Assembly (NCBI RefSeq): GCF_003315415.1
Contig: NZ_QNSB01000009.1
Span: 1 to 64,000, forward strand
Length of the DNA: 64,000 bases
Direction: 5' to 3'
Source of the DNA: Brevibacterium sanguinis
GTDB taxonomy: Bacteria > Actinomycetota > Actinomycetes > Actinomycetales > Brevibacteriaceae
Shown: positions 35,359 to 44,217 of the stretch, piece after piece
Numbering within the stretch: position 1 is the first letter of the stretch
Layout of the letters: the number at the start of each line of letters is the position of its first letter
The notes under the pieces: model-generated
Told to the model about the DNA's origin: nothing
Database searches by the model: none
Seen by the model: the letters and a program-made list of their open reading frames with translations, nothing else
Made by a program: the position numbers and the translations under genes

Positions 35359-36302
35359 CGGACGCCTCCTGACCAGAGCTTCTGCAGATTGTCGCCGAGA
35401 ATCGTGAACGAAAGCACCGTGAGGAAGAGCAGCATTCCGGGGATAGCGAAGAACATGGGGTCGCTGGAGTACCAAGGCACGGCGGCGGCGATCATCTGAC
35501 CCCAGGAGGGATTCGGCGGTGTGATGCCCACTCCGAGGAAGGACAGACCGGCCTCCGTGGCGATGAAGGTCGGTACGGCCAAGGTGGCCATGACGACGAT
35601 CGTCCCCGACAGATTGGGCAGGACCTCCCGGAAGATCAAGGTGAACCAGCCTGCCCCCGAGGTCCGCGCAGCCTCGACGAACTCCCGCTTGGCCAGCGAC
35701 ATCGCCTGACCTCGGATGACACGAGCCGTCGCCGGCCAGCTGAAGAGGCTGAGGACAATGACGAGCAGGAGAGGCCGATTGCCCTGCGGAAGCGCGGAAA
35801 GGATCGCGATCATGAAGATCAGCGCCGGGAACGCCATGAGGAAGTCCATCACCCGGGAGATCGCGGCGTCGATGATTCCGCCGGCGAATCCAGCGATGAT
35901 GCCCATCGTCACTCCGATGATCATAGTGATCGCGGTGGCGCCGATGCCGATGAGCATCGAGACCCTGGCGCCGTAGGCCACGCGGGCGAAGATGTCGCGA
36001 CCGTTCTGCGGTTCGACGCCGAGCCAGTGCTCGGTGCCGATTCCGCCCAGTGGTTCGCGCGGCAGACCGCCGAGGGCTGGATCGACGGCCGATTCGTCAT
36101 ACTGGAACGGCCCCCATCCTGAGATCGCAGTGATGAGTGGAGCGAAGATCGCCACCAGGACGATGACGAGCAGATAGGCGATGGAGAGGATCACCGAGGG
36201 TTTCCGGAAGATAGCCCTCAGACGACCGGCCCCGGGCGAGAAGCTCTCGACCGGGACCGGCTGACCAAACTCTCCGACCTGTGCAGTGGGCGAGGCGGTC
36301 AC
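35355..36302 (-). CDS. Oligopeptide/dipeptide ABC importer permease, OppC/DppC type
   Basis: This 315-residue permease has an N-terminal cytoplasmic segment, a first helix (about residues 35-60), a long outer loop with the typical GTEHWLGVEPQNGRDIFARV text of OppC/DppC proteins, and five more helices. The EAA-like ATPase contact lies near VEAARTSGAG. It starts with GTG, with GGAAGG some eleven bases before it, and begins seven bases after the binding-protein stop. It forms the channel with the OppB-like subunit. Confidence 0.92.
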   Translation of the reverse strand: MTASPTAQVGEFGQPVPVESFSPGAGRLRAIFRKPSVILSIAYLLVIVLVAIFAPLITAISGWGPFQYDESAVDPALGGLPREPLGGIGTEHWLGVEPQNGRDIFARVAYGARVSMLIGIGATAITMIIGVTMGIIAGFAGGIIDAAISRVMDFLMAFPALIFMIAILSALPQGNRPLLLVIVLSLFSWPATARVIRGQAMSLAKREFVEAARTSGAGWFTLIFREVLPNLSGTIVVMATLAVPTFIATEAGLSFLGVGITPPNPSWGQMIAAAVPWYSSDPMFFAIPGMLLFLTVLSFTILGDNLQKLWSGGVR

Positions 36303-36309
36303 GTGTCGA

Positions 36310-38055
36310 TCATCCTTCCGGTTCGAGCAGACCCAGTTGGCTGTAGTCGATGTATCCGGTCTTCGAGGGGTTGGCGAACGCCCCGCCGACGTTCGAACCG
36401 ACCAACTGCAGCGGACGCGGCCGGACGAGCGGCACGACGGGCGCGAGGTCGACGACCTGCTTGTTGATCGCCGCGTAGGCGGCGTTCTTCTCGTCGAGAT
36501 CGGGGATCACAGCTGCTTCGGCGAGCGCCTTATTGAGTTCTGGATCGTCGATCTGGGACTGATTGAGATTGCCGGTGTCGGTGATGCGGGTGCCGTCGAA
36601 GAGCGGTCCCAAAAGGGGCTCCCCCGAGAACCATCCATTAGAGCACCAGCCGCTGATGGCGAGTTCGTTCTGCTGGCTCTTCGTCGCGATGACCTCGTAG
36701 AACTTCGCCTGATCGATGACGTTGAGTTCGACCTCGATGCCGGCCTTGCCCAGGGACTGCTGGACGGCCTCGGCCTGCGCCTGCCACATCGGCAGCGCCC
36801 GGACGTCCATCGTGAGTTTGAGCCCCTCCGCTCCTGCTTCCTTGAGAAGCTGCTTGGCTTTCTCCGGGTCGCCCTTGTCGCCCTCCGTGGCGTACGGATT
36901 GTAGTCCTCGTAGTCCGGGACGTTGGGCAGCAGCAGGTTCGGAGCGACATCGGCGAGTTGCGGTCCGCCGCTGGCGTTGACGACACTCGATTTGTCAGTG
37001 GCCCAGCTGATCGCCTCGCGCACTTTCCGATCCTGGAGCGGATCCTTCGAGGTGTTCATGATCATGAAGTAGTTGCACGACGGCAGCCCCTGCACGGTCC
37101 GCGCGGCGAGCTTCGGATCTTGGGTGATCTTCGCCAGGTTCGCTGCCACGACGGGGTTCGTCGAGGCGGACACCGCATTGGCGTCTTCCCCCTGGCCGGA
37201 CATCATGCGCTGGTCGATCGTATTCTGATCGAGGCTGACCGTGAACTTGTATCCGTCGGGGTAAGCCGGGCGGATGTCATCGGTGTCGGCGTTCCAGTTC
37301 TCGTTGCGCACCAGTGTCAGCGATTCGCCCGGCTTGTACTCCTCGACCTTGTACGGTCCCGAGGAGATCGGATCGTTCTTGATCTGGTCGACCTTCGTCA
37401 CCTTGTCCTTCGGGAACGGAGCTCCCGGCGCGGTGGCAATGACATTCGGAAAGTCAGCCATCGGTTCATTCGTGCGAATGGTGATAGTGCGGTCATCGAC
37501 GACCTTGATCGAGTCCAGTCCCTTCGGGTCTTGGAAGACGCCCTTGTAGTCGGCAGCGCCCTCGATGTAGGTCTGCAGGTAATCGAGTCCGATCGCCAAT
37601 GTCGGGTCGAAGGAATGCTCGATGCCGAACTTCACGTCCTCGGCGGTGATGGGCGAGCCGTCTTCGAAGGTCACACCCTCTTTGAGCCTGAATGTCCATT
37701 CCGTGGAGTCCGCATTCGGCGTTCCCGTGTCCTCTGCTAGGTCACCGACGAGTTCGAGTTCACCGGTCTCCCGGTTGTACTTGTACTGCGTGAGATTGCG
37801 ATAGAGCAGGTTGTAGAGGTTGAGGACGTTGCCGTCGCTGCCCATGGCGGGGTCGAGGTGGGAGAAGTCGACCCCGCCCAGCACATTGACGACCCCACCC
37901 TTCTGCGGTTCCCCGGTGTAGGTTGCAAAGCCGGTCTTGGGATCGACGACAGCCTGAGAATCTCCCTGTGCATCTGTTCCGCCGGAACCGCACGAACTGA
38001 GCAGCATGACGCCGGCTGCAACCAGAGCAACGATCGGTAAAGCCCTCTTCTTCAT
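36310..38055 (-). CDS. Oligopeptide/dipeptide ABC importer substrate-binding lipoprotein
   Basis: This 581-residue family-5 solute-binding protein is first in the importer operon. A signal peptide with lipobox LSSC places the lipidated cysteine at residue 22. Family text includes FRLKEGVTFEDGSPITAEDVKFG (as separate strands) and the late loops that close on the peptide backbone. The length fits Opp/Dpp proteins, which bind di- to oligopeptides; related proteins bind nickel or glycosides. The neighbouring S10 and DUF885 peptidases favour peptides. The promoter region upstream holds GTTGCAAC boxes and is shared with the divergent RpiR regulator. Confidence 0.92.
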   Translation of the reverse strand: MKKRALPIVALVAAGVMLLSSCGSGGTDAQGDSQAVVDPKTGFATYTGEPQKGGVVNVLGGVDFSHLDPAMGSDGNVLNLYNLLYRNLTQYKYNRETGELELVGDLAEDTGTPNADSTEWTFRLKEGVTFEDGSPITAEDVKFGIEHSFDPTLAIGLDYLQTYIEGAADYKGVFQDPKGLDSIKVVDDRTITIRTNEPMADFPNVIATAPGAPFPKDKVTKVDQIKNDPISSGPYKVEEYKPGESLTLVRNENWNADTDDIRPAYPDGYKFTVSLDQNTIDQRMMSGQGEDANAVSASTNPVVAANLAKITQDPKLAARTVQGLPSCNYFMIMNTSKDPLQDRKVREAISWATDKSSVVNASGGPQLADVAPNLLLPNVPDYEDYNPYATEGDKGDPEKAKQLLKEAGAEGLKLTMDVRALPMWQAQAEAVQQSLGKAGIEVELNVIDQAKFYEVIATKSQQNELAISGWCSNGWFSGEPLLGPLFDGTRITDTGNLNQSQIDDPELNKALAEAAVIPDLDEKNAAYAAINKQVVDLAPVVPLVRPRPLQLVGSNVGGAFANPSKTGYIDYSQLGLLEPEG

Positions 38056-38238
38056 GAAAAGTCCCCTTCGACTTGTTCATCAACAGAATTCAAAGTGAGC
38101 CGCATCGACCTTCCGGGCTCCGGCCCGCCGATGCGCGGGCTGGAGCCAAGATCAGTCACTCTCGATGCTCGTCAGAAGTGGGTACCCTGAGCTGGAACAC
38201 CTCGATGGTGATTCGGATCACTCTTGTACTCTATCGTA

Positions 38239-38288
38239 GTTGCAACATACGTTGCAAGAGAAGGAATTGAATTGAGCATTGTTGCAAC
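38239..38288. promoter_or_regulatory. Triple GTTGCAAC-type operator between importer operon and RpiR gene
   Basis: The self-complementary octamer GTTGCAAC lies at 38239 and 38281, and GTTGCAAG at 38251. The first two are 12 bases apart and the third 30 bases further. The divergent RpiR regulator and the peptide importer operon are the likely targets. Confidence 0.55.
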
Positions 38289-39120
38289 ATGGATTGAGAC
38301 TATGACAGCTGACCGCAGGCTCTCCCGCGGAACCAGGGCGGTCCTCAAAGCCATCGCCGACGATCCTGAACGAGCGTCCTATTGCAGTGCGGGGCAGTTG
38401 GCAGAGACCGCCGATGTCAACGTCGCAACAGTCACGAGAGCTGCGCAGGCAGTTGGCTTCTCCGGGTGGCCCGATCTATCGACTGAAGTGCGCAATCGTT
38501 ATCTGTCATCTTTAGATGCGCGAAAGCACTTTGAGCGCAACAGCCAACTCCAGGTAAATCAAGGCCTGAGCTCTCTGTTCAAAGACCTCGAGCTGATGCA
38601 GTTACTGAGCGAGTCTCTGTCACAACAATCGATCGAACGAATAGCGACTGATATCGCAGCGTCTCGAGCCACGAAAGTTCTCGCCACGGGTTCATACACT
38701 GCTCCCGGAGCCGTTCTGGCACATAATGCGCAGGGGCTTGGGTACAACGTGTCGTTGTGTACGGGGTCCGCGACAAGCATGATCAACGAAGTGCGGCTCC
38801 TCGAGCCGGGTGATTGCCTAGTCACATTCTCCATTTGGAAGACCAGTTCGACAATCGACCAGCTTTGCGAGATTGCGAAAGAGCGCGGCATCAAGCTCGT
38901 CGTTATCGCTGATCAGCGCTCCCACCTCGCGCAGATCGCCGACGAGCTGATACTCGTTCCGTCGGAGGGAGCCGGGCCGATGGCTTCTGTGACTTGCGCG
39001 ATCAGCGTGGTCCAATGCATTGTCAGTGGTCTCGCGGCGATCGACCCCGAGCGAACGGCGAGGATGCTCGAGGATCTTCAGGAACTCTGGTCACGAACGT
39101 CGGCAGTTGTGACCGAATGA
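38272..39120 (+). CDS. RpiR/MurR-family transcriptional regulator
   Basis: This protein of 282 residues has an N-terminal HTH_6 domain (about residues 1-75, with SAGQLAETADVNVATVTRAAQAVG as recognition region) and a C-terminal SIS domain (about 110-260) of the kind that binds phosphosugars. Regulating a peptide importer is unusual; an amino-sugar or muropeptide ligand would fit. A TTG start is chosen because AAGGA sits six bases before it and the first helix is conserved in relatives; ATG at 38302 and ATG at 38224 are alternatives. Its G+C is clearly lower than that of the rest of the window, suggesting acquisition. Confidence 0.8.
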   Translation: MSIVATWIETMTADRRLSRGTRAVLKAIADDPERASYCSAGQLAETADVNVATVTRAAQAVGFSGWPDLSTEVRNRYLSSLDARKHFERNSQLQVNQGLSSLFKDLELMQLLSESLSQQSIERIATDIAASRATKVLATGSYTAPGAVLAHNAQGLGYNVSLCTGSATSMINEVRLLEPGDCLVTFSIWKTSSTIDQLCEIAKERGIKLVVIADQRSHLAQIADELILVPSEGAGPMASVTCAISVVQCIVSGLAAIDPERTARMLEDLQELWSRTSAVVTE

Positions 39121-39167
39121 CCGTACGGTACGGTTCTCGCCACGTTACTAGGATCGCACCACGCTGA

Positions 39168-41828
39168 TCACTCCCCCAGGCTGACACTCTTGGCGCCGCC
39201 GATCCCCGCGAATCGATTCGGCTGGCAGGTGAGCAGGATGACCTGCGCCCTGCGCCCGACCTCGTTGAGGACGACGCCCAGCGCCTTGAGCCTCTCCTCG
39301 TCGGCGAATCCGCAGCCGTCGTCGATGATGACGGGCGCTCCGGAATCGGCATCGACGAGAGTGGCCACCGCCAATCGGCCGATGAGGGACAGCTGCTCTT
39401 TCGTCCCTCCGGACAGCGACTCGAACGGCACGGTCCGCTCGCCCATCGTCCGGGAGACGATCTCGAGGTCCTCCGACACCTCGACGGCGAACCCGGGCCC
39501 GAAGACCAGCCGACCCAGTCGTTCGATCTGGTCGCGGAACGGTGCGACGTACTTCCGCTGGGCTTCGTTCTTCCGTTCGAGGACGGTCGTGCGCAGCAGA
39601 TCGATCGCCTTGGCCCGCCGCTCGAGCCTGTTCAGGGTCGAGCGAGCGTGGTCGAGCCGCTGCTCGGCCGTCGCGAGCTTCTCGTAGATCCCCTCCCCGG
39701 CGCGGTCGTCGATGAGCGCGGCGAGCTGATCGACCTTCTGCCGATCCTCCTCTCGCTGTCTCTCCTTGCTCACGACCAGCTGCCGGGCATTCTCCAGCTG
39801 CATCGCCAGTGACTCGGGATCGGCTGCGTCGTAGGCGGCCCGCGCCTCGGCGACCTCGTCGTCCACGGTCGTCGATCGCTGCCCCAGAGCCTCGACGGCT
39901 GCGGTCAGCGCGTCGTCCGACTCCGCCTCCCGCGCATCCGCCACCGTGGCGCGCAGCCGTTCGCACTGCGCCTCCGCCTCCTCTGCTGTTGTCTGAGCTC
40001 GCACCAGGTCGACTCGCGCCCGATCGCAAGTCGTCCGCTTCTGCTCGAGTACGTTCCGGGCACGATCGACCTCGGCCCGCAGGTCCTCCGAGGACGTCGC
40101 CGCTCGCGCCAGGAGCGCGTCCAGCTCCTCGATGCTCGGGACCGGTGATTCTCCGATCGTTCGCCGTGTGTCGGCGGCACCACCACTCACTCCGTCCGAG
40201 CCGTTCCCAACGTCGCACTCCCGGACGACCTGCTCGGCCTTCGCCAGAGCGGCCTCGAGGTCCTCGCTCCGGTCCGAGCCGAGCAGCACCGTGAGCATCG
40301 ACTCGGCCTCGGACACGATCGCCTCGGCCTCCGCCCGTTCCCGTGCCCTCTCGCGAGCCTGAGCCAGGGACTCCACCTCGAGGCGGGCGAATTCGGAGTC
40401 GAGGGCGCGCTTCGCCTTCTCGACCGCCGCATCCAACTCCCGCGGCGAGGTTCCGGGTCGCACCGTGATGTCGGCGACGCCCTCGATGGCGATCCGCAGG
40501 GCACGGGTCACCGCACGATCATCGGCCGCACCCTGGTCGATCTCGACATCGTCGACGAGGACGGGGCTCTCCCCCAGGCGCGTGATCGAGACCTGAGCGG
40601 CGGCAGCTGTCCTCGCGTTCTCGGCGATCCGCAGTTCGGCGTCCAGAGTGCCGAGGCGCTCGACGTCCGCCTGAGCCACCGGATTCGAGCTCATGGCGGC
40701 CTTCGCCCGTGCCCGCTTCTCCTCGTGGACGCGGATGCCCTCGAGGCGTTCTCGGAGTGCGGTCCGCTGCGCCTGCGCTCGGGCGGCCGCCAGCTGCCGA
40801 CTCACCCACTTCTCCTCCTCGCGCGAGTTGTCGAAGCGCTCCTGGGCTTCGTCGAGATCGGCCTGAGCGGACTGGAGCGCGTCCTCGAGTTCGCGCAGGT
40901 TCGGCTCCAGCGTCTCGACGGTCGCTCGGGCCGTCGCCGCTGCCGTCTCGCTCGCCGCGAGGTCGGCGACGAGCTTCTCACGCCTGGCAAGGGTTTCACG
41001 GGCGATCTGCAGGTCACGGCCGACGGCGGCCGCGCGGGCCTCGGCCTCGTCGAGGCCCTTCTTCAGCTCGGCCACCTCGACGGCCGCCGCCTCGGCCGCC
41101 TCGAGATCGCCCCTGGCCGTCTCCAACTGCGTGCGCACCGATTCGAGCCGCGCGAGAGCGCGGGCGTGGTGGTCGACGAGCTCGTCCATGCCCCGGCTGC
41201 GCTCGAGCATCTCCCGATGGTCCGCCTCCGCCTCGGGCAGGGCCGCCAGGGCGTCGCGGTAGTCGCCGGTGGGCCGGCCCGACTTCGTGAAGTGCCTGGC
41301 GTACTCGTCCTCGATCCTCTCGAGAAACTCGTCATGGTCGCCCATCTCGGCGCCGGACTCGCTCAACGCGCTGTGCAGCGCCTTGATCTGGGCCAAGGAC
41401 GCCTGTTCGAGGCTCTCGCCCTGGGCGACGTCGAGGGCCACGAGAAGGTCGACGTCGACCGTCTCGGCGAGGATCGCCAGGAACCGGTCATGGGCCGGAT
41501 CACCGGCGAGCTGCTCTGGACGCGGTCGCAGGATCGTCAGCTCGGTGGTGTGCTGACGCAGCCAGCGCTTGCGGTACCTGAGCTCGTAGTCCCCGGTCGT
41601 CAGGTGCAGCTCCACCTCGGGCCCGACATCGGTGCCGACCGGCTGGATGTCCTTGATGCTCTGCTTCTTCGAGCTCGACTTGTCATCGCGCAGATGAGTG
41701 ATCGCCTGGGCGATCGAGGACTTCCCGACCTCGTTGGGTCCCTCGATGACGGTGACGCCGGCGGCGAACTCGACGCTCGCATCGGTGATCCCGCGATAGT
41801 TCCGCAGCCGGATGGAATGGAGTTTCAT
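39168..41828 (-). CDS. Rad50/SbcC-like SMC ATPase without zinc hook (YhaN type)
   Basis: This 886-residue protein has an N-terminal Walker A (GPNEVGKSS, residues 30-38), long coiled coils (about 200-440 and 500-760), and a C-terminal half with signature LSGGTKEQL and Walker B VIIDDGCGFADEE. Rad50 and SbcC carry a CxxC zinc hook between the coils; none exists here, and instead a beta-rich insert (about 455-500) joins the coils. It therefore resembles the shorter YhaN group. Its ATG overlaps the stop of the Mre11-like nuclease gene (ATGA), and the two should form a DNA-end processing complex. Confidence 0.88.
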   Translation of the reverse strand: MKLHSIRLRNYRGITDASVEFAAGVTVIEGPNEVGKSSIAQAITHLRDDKSSSKKQSIKDIQPVGTDVGPEVELHLTTGDYELRYRKRWLRQHTTELTILRPRPEQLAGDPAHDRFLAILAETVDVDLLVALDVAQGESLEQASLAQIKALHSALSESGAEMGDHDEFLERIEDEYARHFTKSGRPTGDYRDALAALPEAEADHREMLERSRGMDELVDHHARALARLESVRTQLETARGDLEAAEAAAVEVAELKKGLDEAEARAAAVGRDLQIARETLARREKLVADLAASETAAATARATVETLEPNLRELEDALQSAQADLDEAQERFDNSREEEKWVSRQLAAARAQAQRTALRERLEGIRVHEEKRARAKAAMSSNPVAQADVERLGTLDAELRIAENARTAAAAQVSITRLGESPVLVDDVEIDQGAADDRAVTRALRIAIEGVADITVRPGTSPRELDAAVEKAKRALDSEFARLEVESLAQARERARERAEAEAIVSEAESMLTVLLGSDRSEDLEAALAKAEQVVRECDVGNGSDGVSGGAADTRRTIGESPVPSIEELDALLARAATSSEDLRAEVDRARNVLEQKRTTCDRARVDLVRAQTTAEEAEAQCERLRATVADAREAESDDALTAAVEALGQRSTTVDDEVAEARAAYDAADPESLAMQLENARQLVVSKERQREEDRQKVDQLAALIDDRAGEGIYEKLATAEQRLDHARSTLNRLERRAKAIDLLRTTVLERKNEAQRKYVAPFRDQIERLGRLVFGPGFAVEVSEDLEIVSRTMGERTVPFESLSGGTKEQLSLIGRLAVATLVDADSGAPVIIDDGCGFADEERLKALGVVLNEVGRRAQVILLTCQPNRFAGIGGAKSVSLGE

Positions 41829-42958
41829 GATCCGCTCCTCGCAAATCGGTAGAGCAGCCCCAAGGCGTCCTGGGCGGCCCGGGCGGTCGCGTCGTCCCCG
41901 GCGGCGAGGTCGGAGAGATCCTCGAGCGCCTGCTGGGTGAATCCGCTGAGGCCGAGCCCGGCGAAGTCCTCGTCGGCGGCGATGACGGCGATGTCGGTGT
42001 GCCGCTCCCAGATCGAGACCAGGGCGAAGAGGTCCGCTGCATCGTCGAGGATCTCGTCGAGTCGCGTCTTCGCCGCGGTCGACAGAGTGCCCCTGAGGAT
42101 CAGCCACACCGCAGTGCGGTCCTTGTCGGGCAGTTCGGCCAGACGCCGTTCGAGTCGGACCACGTCCTCGAGGGAATCGAGGTCCTCCTCGACGACGAGG
42201 TACGACCAGCGCCCGACATGCACCTTCTCCACGCTGGCCTCGCGGGACTCGGGGTCGATGTCGATGAGGAGGACGTTGCCCGGATCGTCCTCGCGTCGTG
42301 AGGTCACCTCCGGGGAGCCCGGATACCAGATCCTCTCCCCGACCTCGAACGTCGCGTGCCGATCGCCGAGGACGACGAACTGGGCGCGGTCCTGGCCGAG
42401 CAGGTAGCGCAGCTGGTCGACGTCGATCGTCGCCAATGACTCCCGGTCGGGATCGAGCGTGCTCACGGCACCGTGGCCGGCGATGATGCGCAGCCTCCCG
42501 GGAGCCACCTCGGCGAGGTCCTTCGTGGCGGCGGCGACGAGGTCCGCCTGGGGCCGCTTCGAGAACCACGGCGCGCCGACGACCTCGACGCCGGGCACGA
42601 CCTCGGTGGGGGCGGAATCCCGCAGCACATGGACGTGCTCGGGGACGCGGGAGGCGAACGCGTGCGAATCGTAGATCGACGCCGCGTCGAGGGGATCGTG
42701 ATTGCCGGGCAGCAGCACGACCGGCACCGGGAAGGAGCGCAGCACCTCGAAGGTGCGGGCCACGATCGCCCGATCGAGCTGATTGGACTCGAACACGTCT
42801 CCGCAGACGACGACGAACTCCGCGCCGGCCTCGCCGGCGAGTTCGCCGATCCGCCTGACCGCGTCGAGACGGGCCCGATGGAATCGGGGTCGAGCCTCGT
42901 CGCTGAGATAGTGGGCGGTCATCCCCAGCTGCCAGTCCGCGGTCGCGATGAATCTCAT
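41825..42958 (-). CDS. Mre11/SbcD-like metallophosphoesterase nuclease
   Basis: This 377-residue protein is a calcineurin-like phosphoesterase of the Mre11/SbcD class. Motifs are GDVFES, GNHDPLD, GHGAVS and GDRH; the first motif reads DWQLG (Asp8, Trp9, Gln10), where SbcD and Mre11 have a metal-binding histidine in place of the glutamine. The C-terminal third would form the capping domain and the region that binds the ATPase. A strong AAGGAGG ribosome site lies five bases before the ATG. The DWQ variant may be normal in this actinobacterial subgroup, so loss of activity should not be assumed. Confidence 0.88.
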   Translation of the reverse strand: MRFIATADWQLGMTAHYLSDEARPRFHRARLDAVRRIGELAGEAGAEFVVVCGDVFESNQLDRAIVARTFEVLRSFPVPVVLLPGNHDPLDAASIYDSHAFASRVPEHVHVLRDSAPTEVVPGVEVVGAPWFSKRPQADLVAAATKDLAEVAPGRLRIIAGHGAVSTLDPDRESLATIDVDQLRYLLGQDRAQFVVLGDRHATFEVGERIWYPGSPEVTSRREDDPGNVLLIDIDPESREASVEKVHVGRWSYLVVEEDLDSLEDVVRLERRLAELPDKDRTAVWLILRGTLSTAAKTRLDEILDDAADLFALVSIWERHTDIAVIAADEDFAGLGLSGFTQQALEDLSDLAAGDDATARAAQDALGLLYRFARSGS

Positions 42959-43161
42959 GCTCTCCTCCTTGGCTCGCCCCCATCCTAAGCGGGCAGTTCC
43001 CACCCTAGGCCGTGCCCCTGACATCGACTGTGACACAGCTCATGACCAGGGACGATGAACGACCGGAAGCCGCGAGCAGCGATCGGGGAACCGCGCCGCC
43101 GGGCCGCCCGCGGACGCCGGCCGTCGTCCCGGCGAGATTCACGACACAAGCAGTGGATCAC

Positions 43162-43180
43162 TTAGGTTAGGCTACGTTTC
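43162..43180 (+). promoter_or_regulatory. DtxR/IdeR-type iron box before the siderophore importer
   Basis: The first 13 bases, TTAGGTTAGGCTA, match the DtxR/IdeR consensus very well, and the remaining half is degenerate. The box ends directly at the GTG start, so a bound repressor would cover the promoter. Iron-dependent repression of the importer is expected. Confidence 0.75.
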
Positions 43181-44068
43181 GTGAATGCGATCCCATCGAC
43201 CTCGACAGCCACGCAGGCGCAGCCCGCCACTGCCCTGGCTGCCTCCGGCCTGGCTCTGGGCTACGACGGCACCTCGGTCGTCGCCGATGTCTCCCTGACC
43301 ATCGCCCCCGGCCAGGTGACCGCGCTGATCGGTCCCAACGGCAGCGGGAAGTCGACGGTGCTGCGCTCACTGGCCCGGCTGCACCCGATCGCCTCGGGCG
43401 CGGTGAGCCTTCGCTCCGCAGGAGTGGAGACCCCCGCGCACACCCTGAGCTCACGGGAGTTCGCCCGGGTCGTCACCCTGCTCTCGCAGTCGCGCCCGCA
43501 TCCCTCAGGGGTGAGCGTGCGCGAGGTCGTCGCCTACGGTCGCCACCCTCATCGCCGCCGCTTCGCCGCTCTCACCGACGCCGACCGTGCCGCCATCGAC
43601 AAGGCACTGGCCCTGACCGGGACGACGGAGATGGCCGGGCGGCCCGTCGACCAGCTCTCCGGCGGAGAGCTCCAGCGCGTGTGGCTGGCGACGTGCCTGG
43701 CCCAGGACACCGGAGTCCTGCTCCTCGACGAGCCGACGAACCACCTCGACCTGCGCTACCAGATCGAGATCCTCGATCTCATGCGCGATCTCGCGGACGA
43801 CCACGGCACCGCCATCGGCGTCGTCCTCCACGACCTCAACCACGCCGCATCCGTGGCCGATCATGTCGTCCTCCTCAGCCACGGTCGGGTCAGAGCCGCC
43901 GGCAGCTGCACGGAGGTCCTCACGGCCGCCGACCTCTCCGAGGTGTACGGACTTCCCATCACCGCGCGCGTGGACGAGGACACCGGAGTGGTCCGCATCG
44001 AGGCCGTCTCCCGACGGCGACAACGCGTCACCCCGGAACGGGCTCCGCTGTCGGCGGTCTCCGGCTGA
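43181..44068 (+). CDS. Siderophore ABC importer ATPase (FecE/FepC type)
   Basis: This 295-residue ATPase has Walker A GPNGSGKST, signature LSGGELQRVWLA, Walker B VLLLDEPTNHLDL and the switch histidine in VVLHDLNHA, all typical of ferric-siderophore importers. The GTG start lies directly after the iron box with no ribosome site, so translation from a leaderless mRNA is likely. A basic C-terminal tail of about 30 residues extends past the usual end. The lipoprotein and fused permease genes follow on the same strand. Confidence 0.92.
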   Translation: MNAIPSTSTATQAQPATALAASGLALGYDGTSVVADVSLTIAPGQVTALIGPNGSGKSTVLRSLARLHPIASGAVSLRSAGVETPAHTLSSREFARVVTLLSQSRPHPSGVSVREVVAYGRHPHRRRFAALTDADRAAIDKALALTGTTEMAGRPVDQLSGGELQRVWLATCLAQDTGVLLLDEPTNHLDLRYQIEILDLMRDLADDHGTAIGVVLHDLNHAASVADHVVLLSHGRVRAAGSCTEVLTAADLSEVYGLPITARVDEDTGVVRIEAVSRRRQRVTPERAPLSAVSG

Positions 44069-44217
44069 GGCCCCGCGGCGCCGACCGCGTCGCCGGACCA
44101 GGACGCCCGGCACCGACGACCGGCCCCGCTCGGAACTCGTTTCCCATCGTTCCGCCCGCTCAGGGGCGGACACCGCACCACCTCTGTACATCCCAACTGC
44201 TCATCGGAAAGAAGCAC

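Noticed and set aside
39168-41828. A zinc hook in the Rad50-like protein
   Set aside because: Cysteines occur singly; no CxxC lies between the coiled coils.
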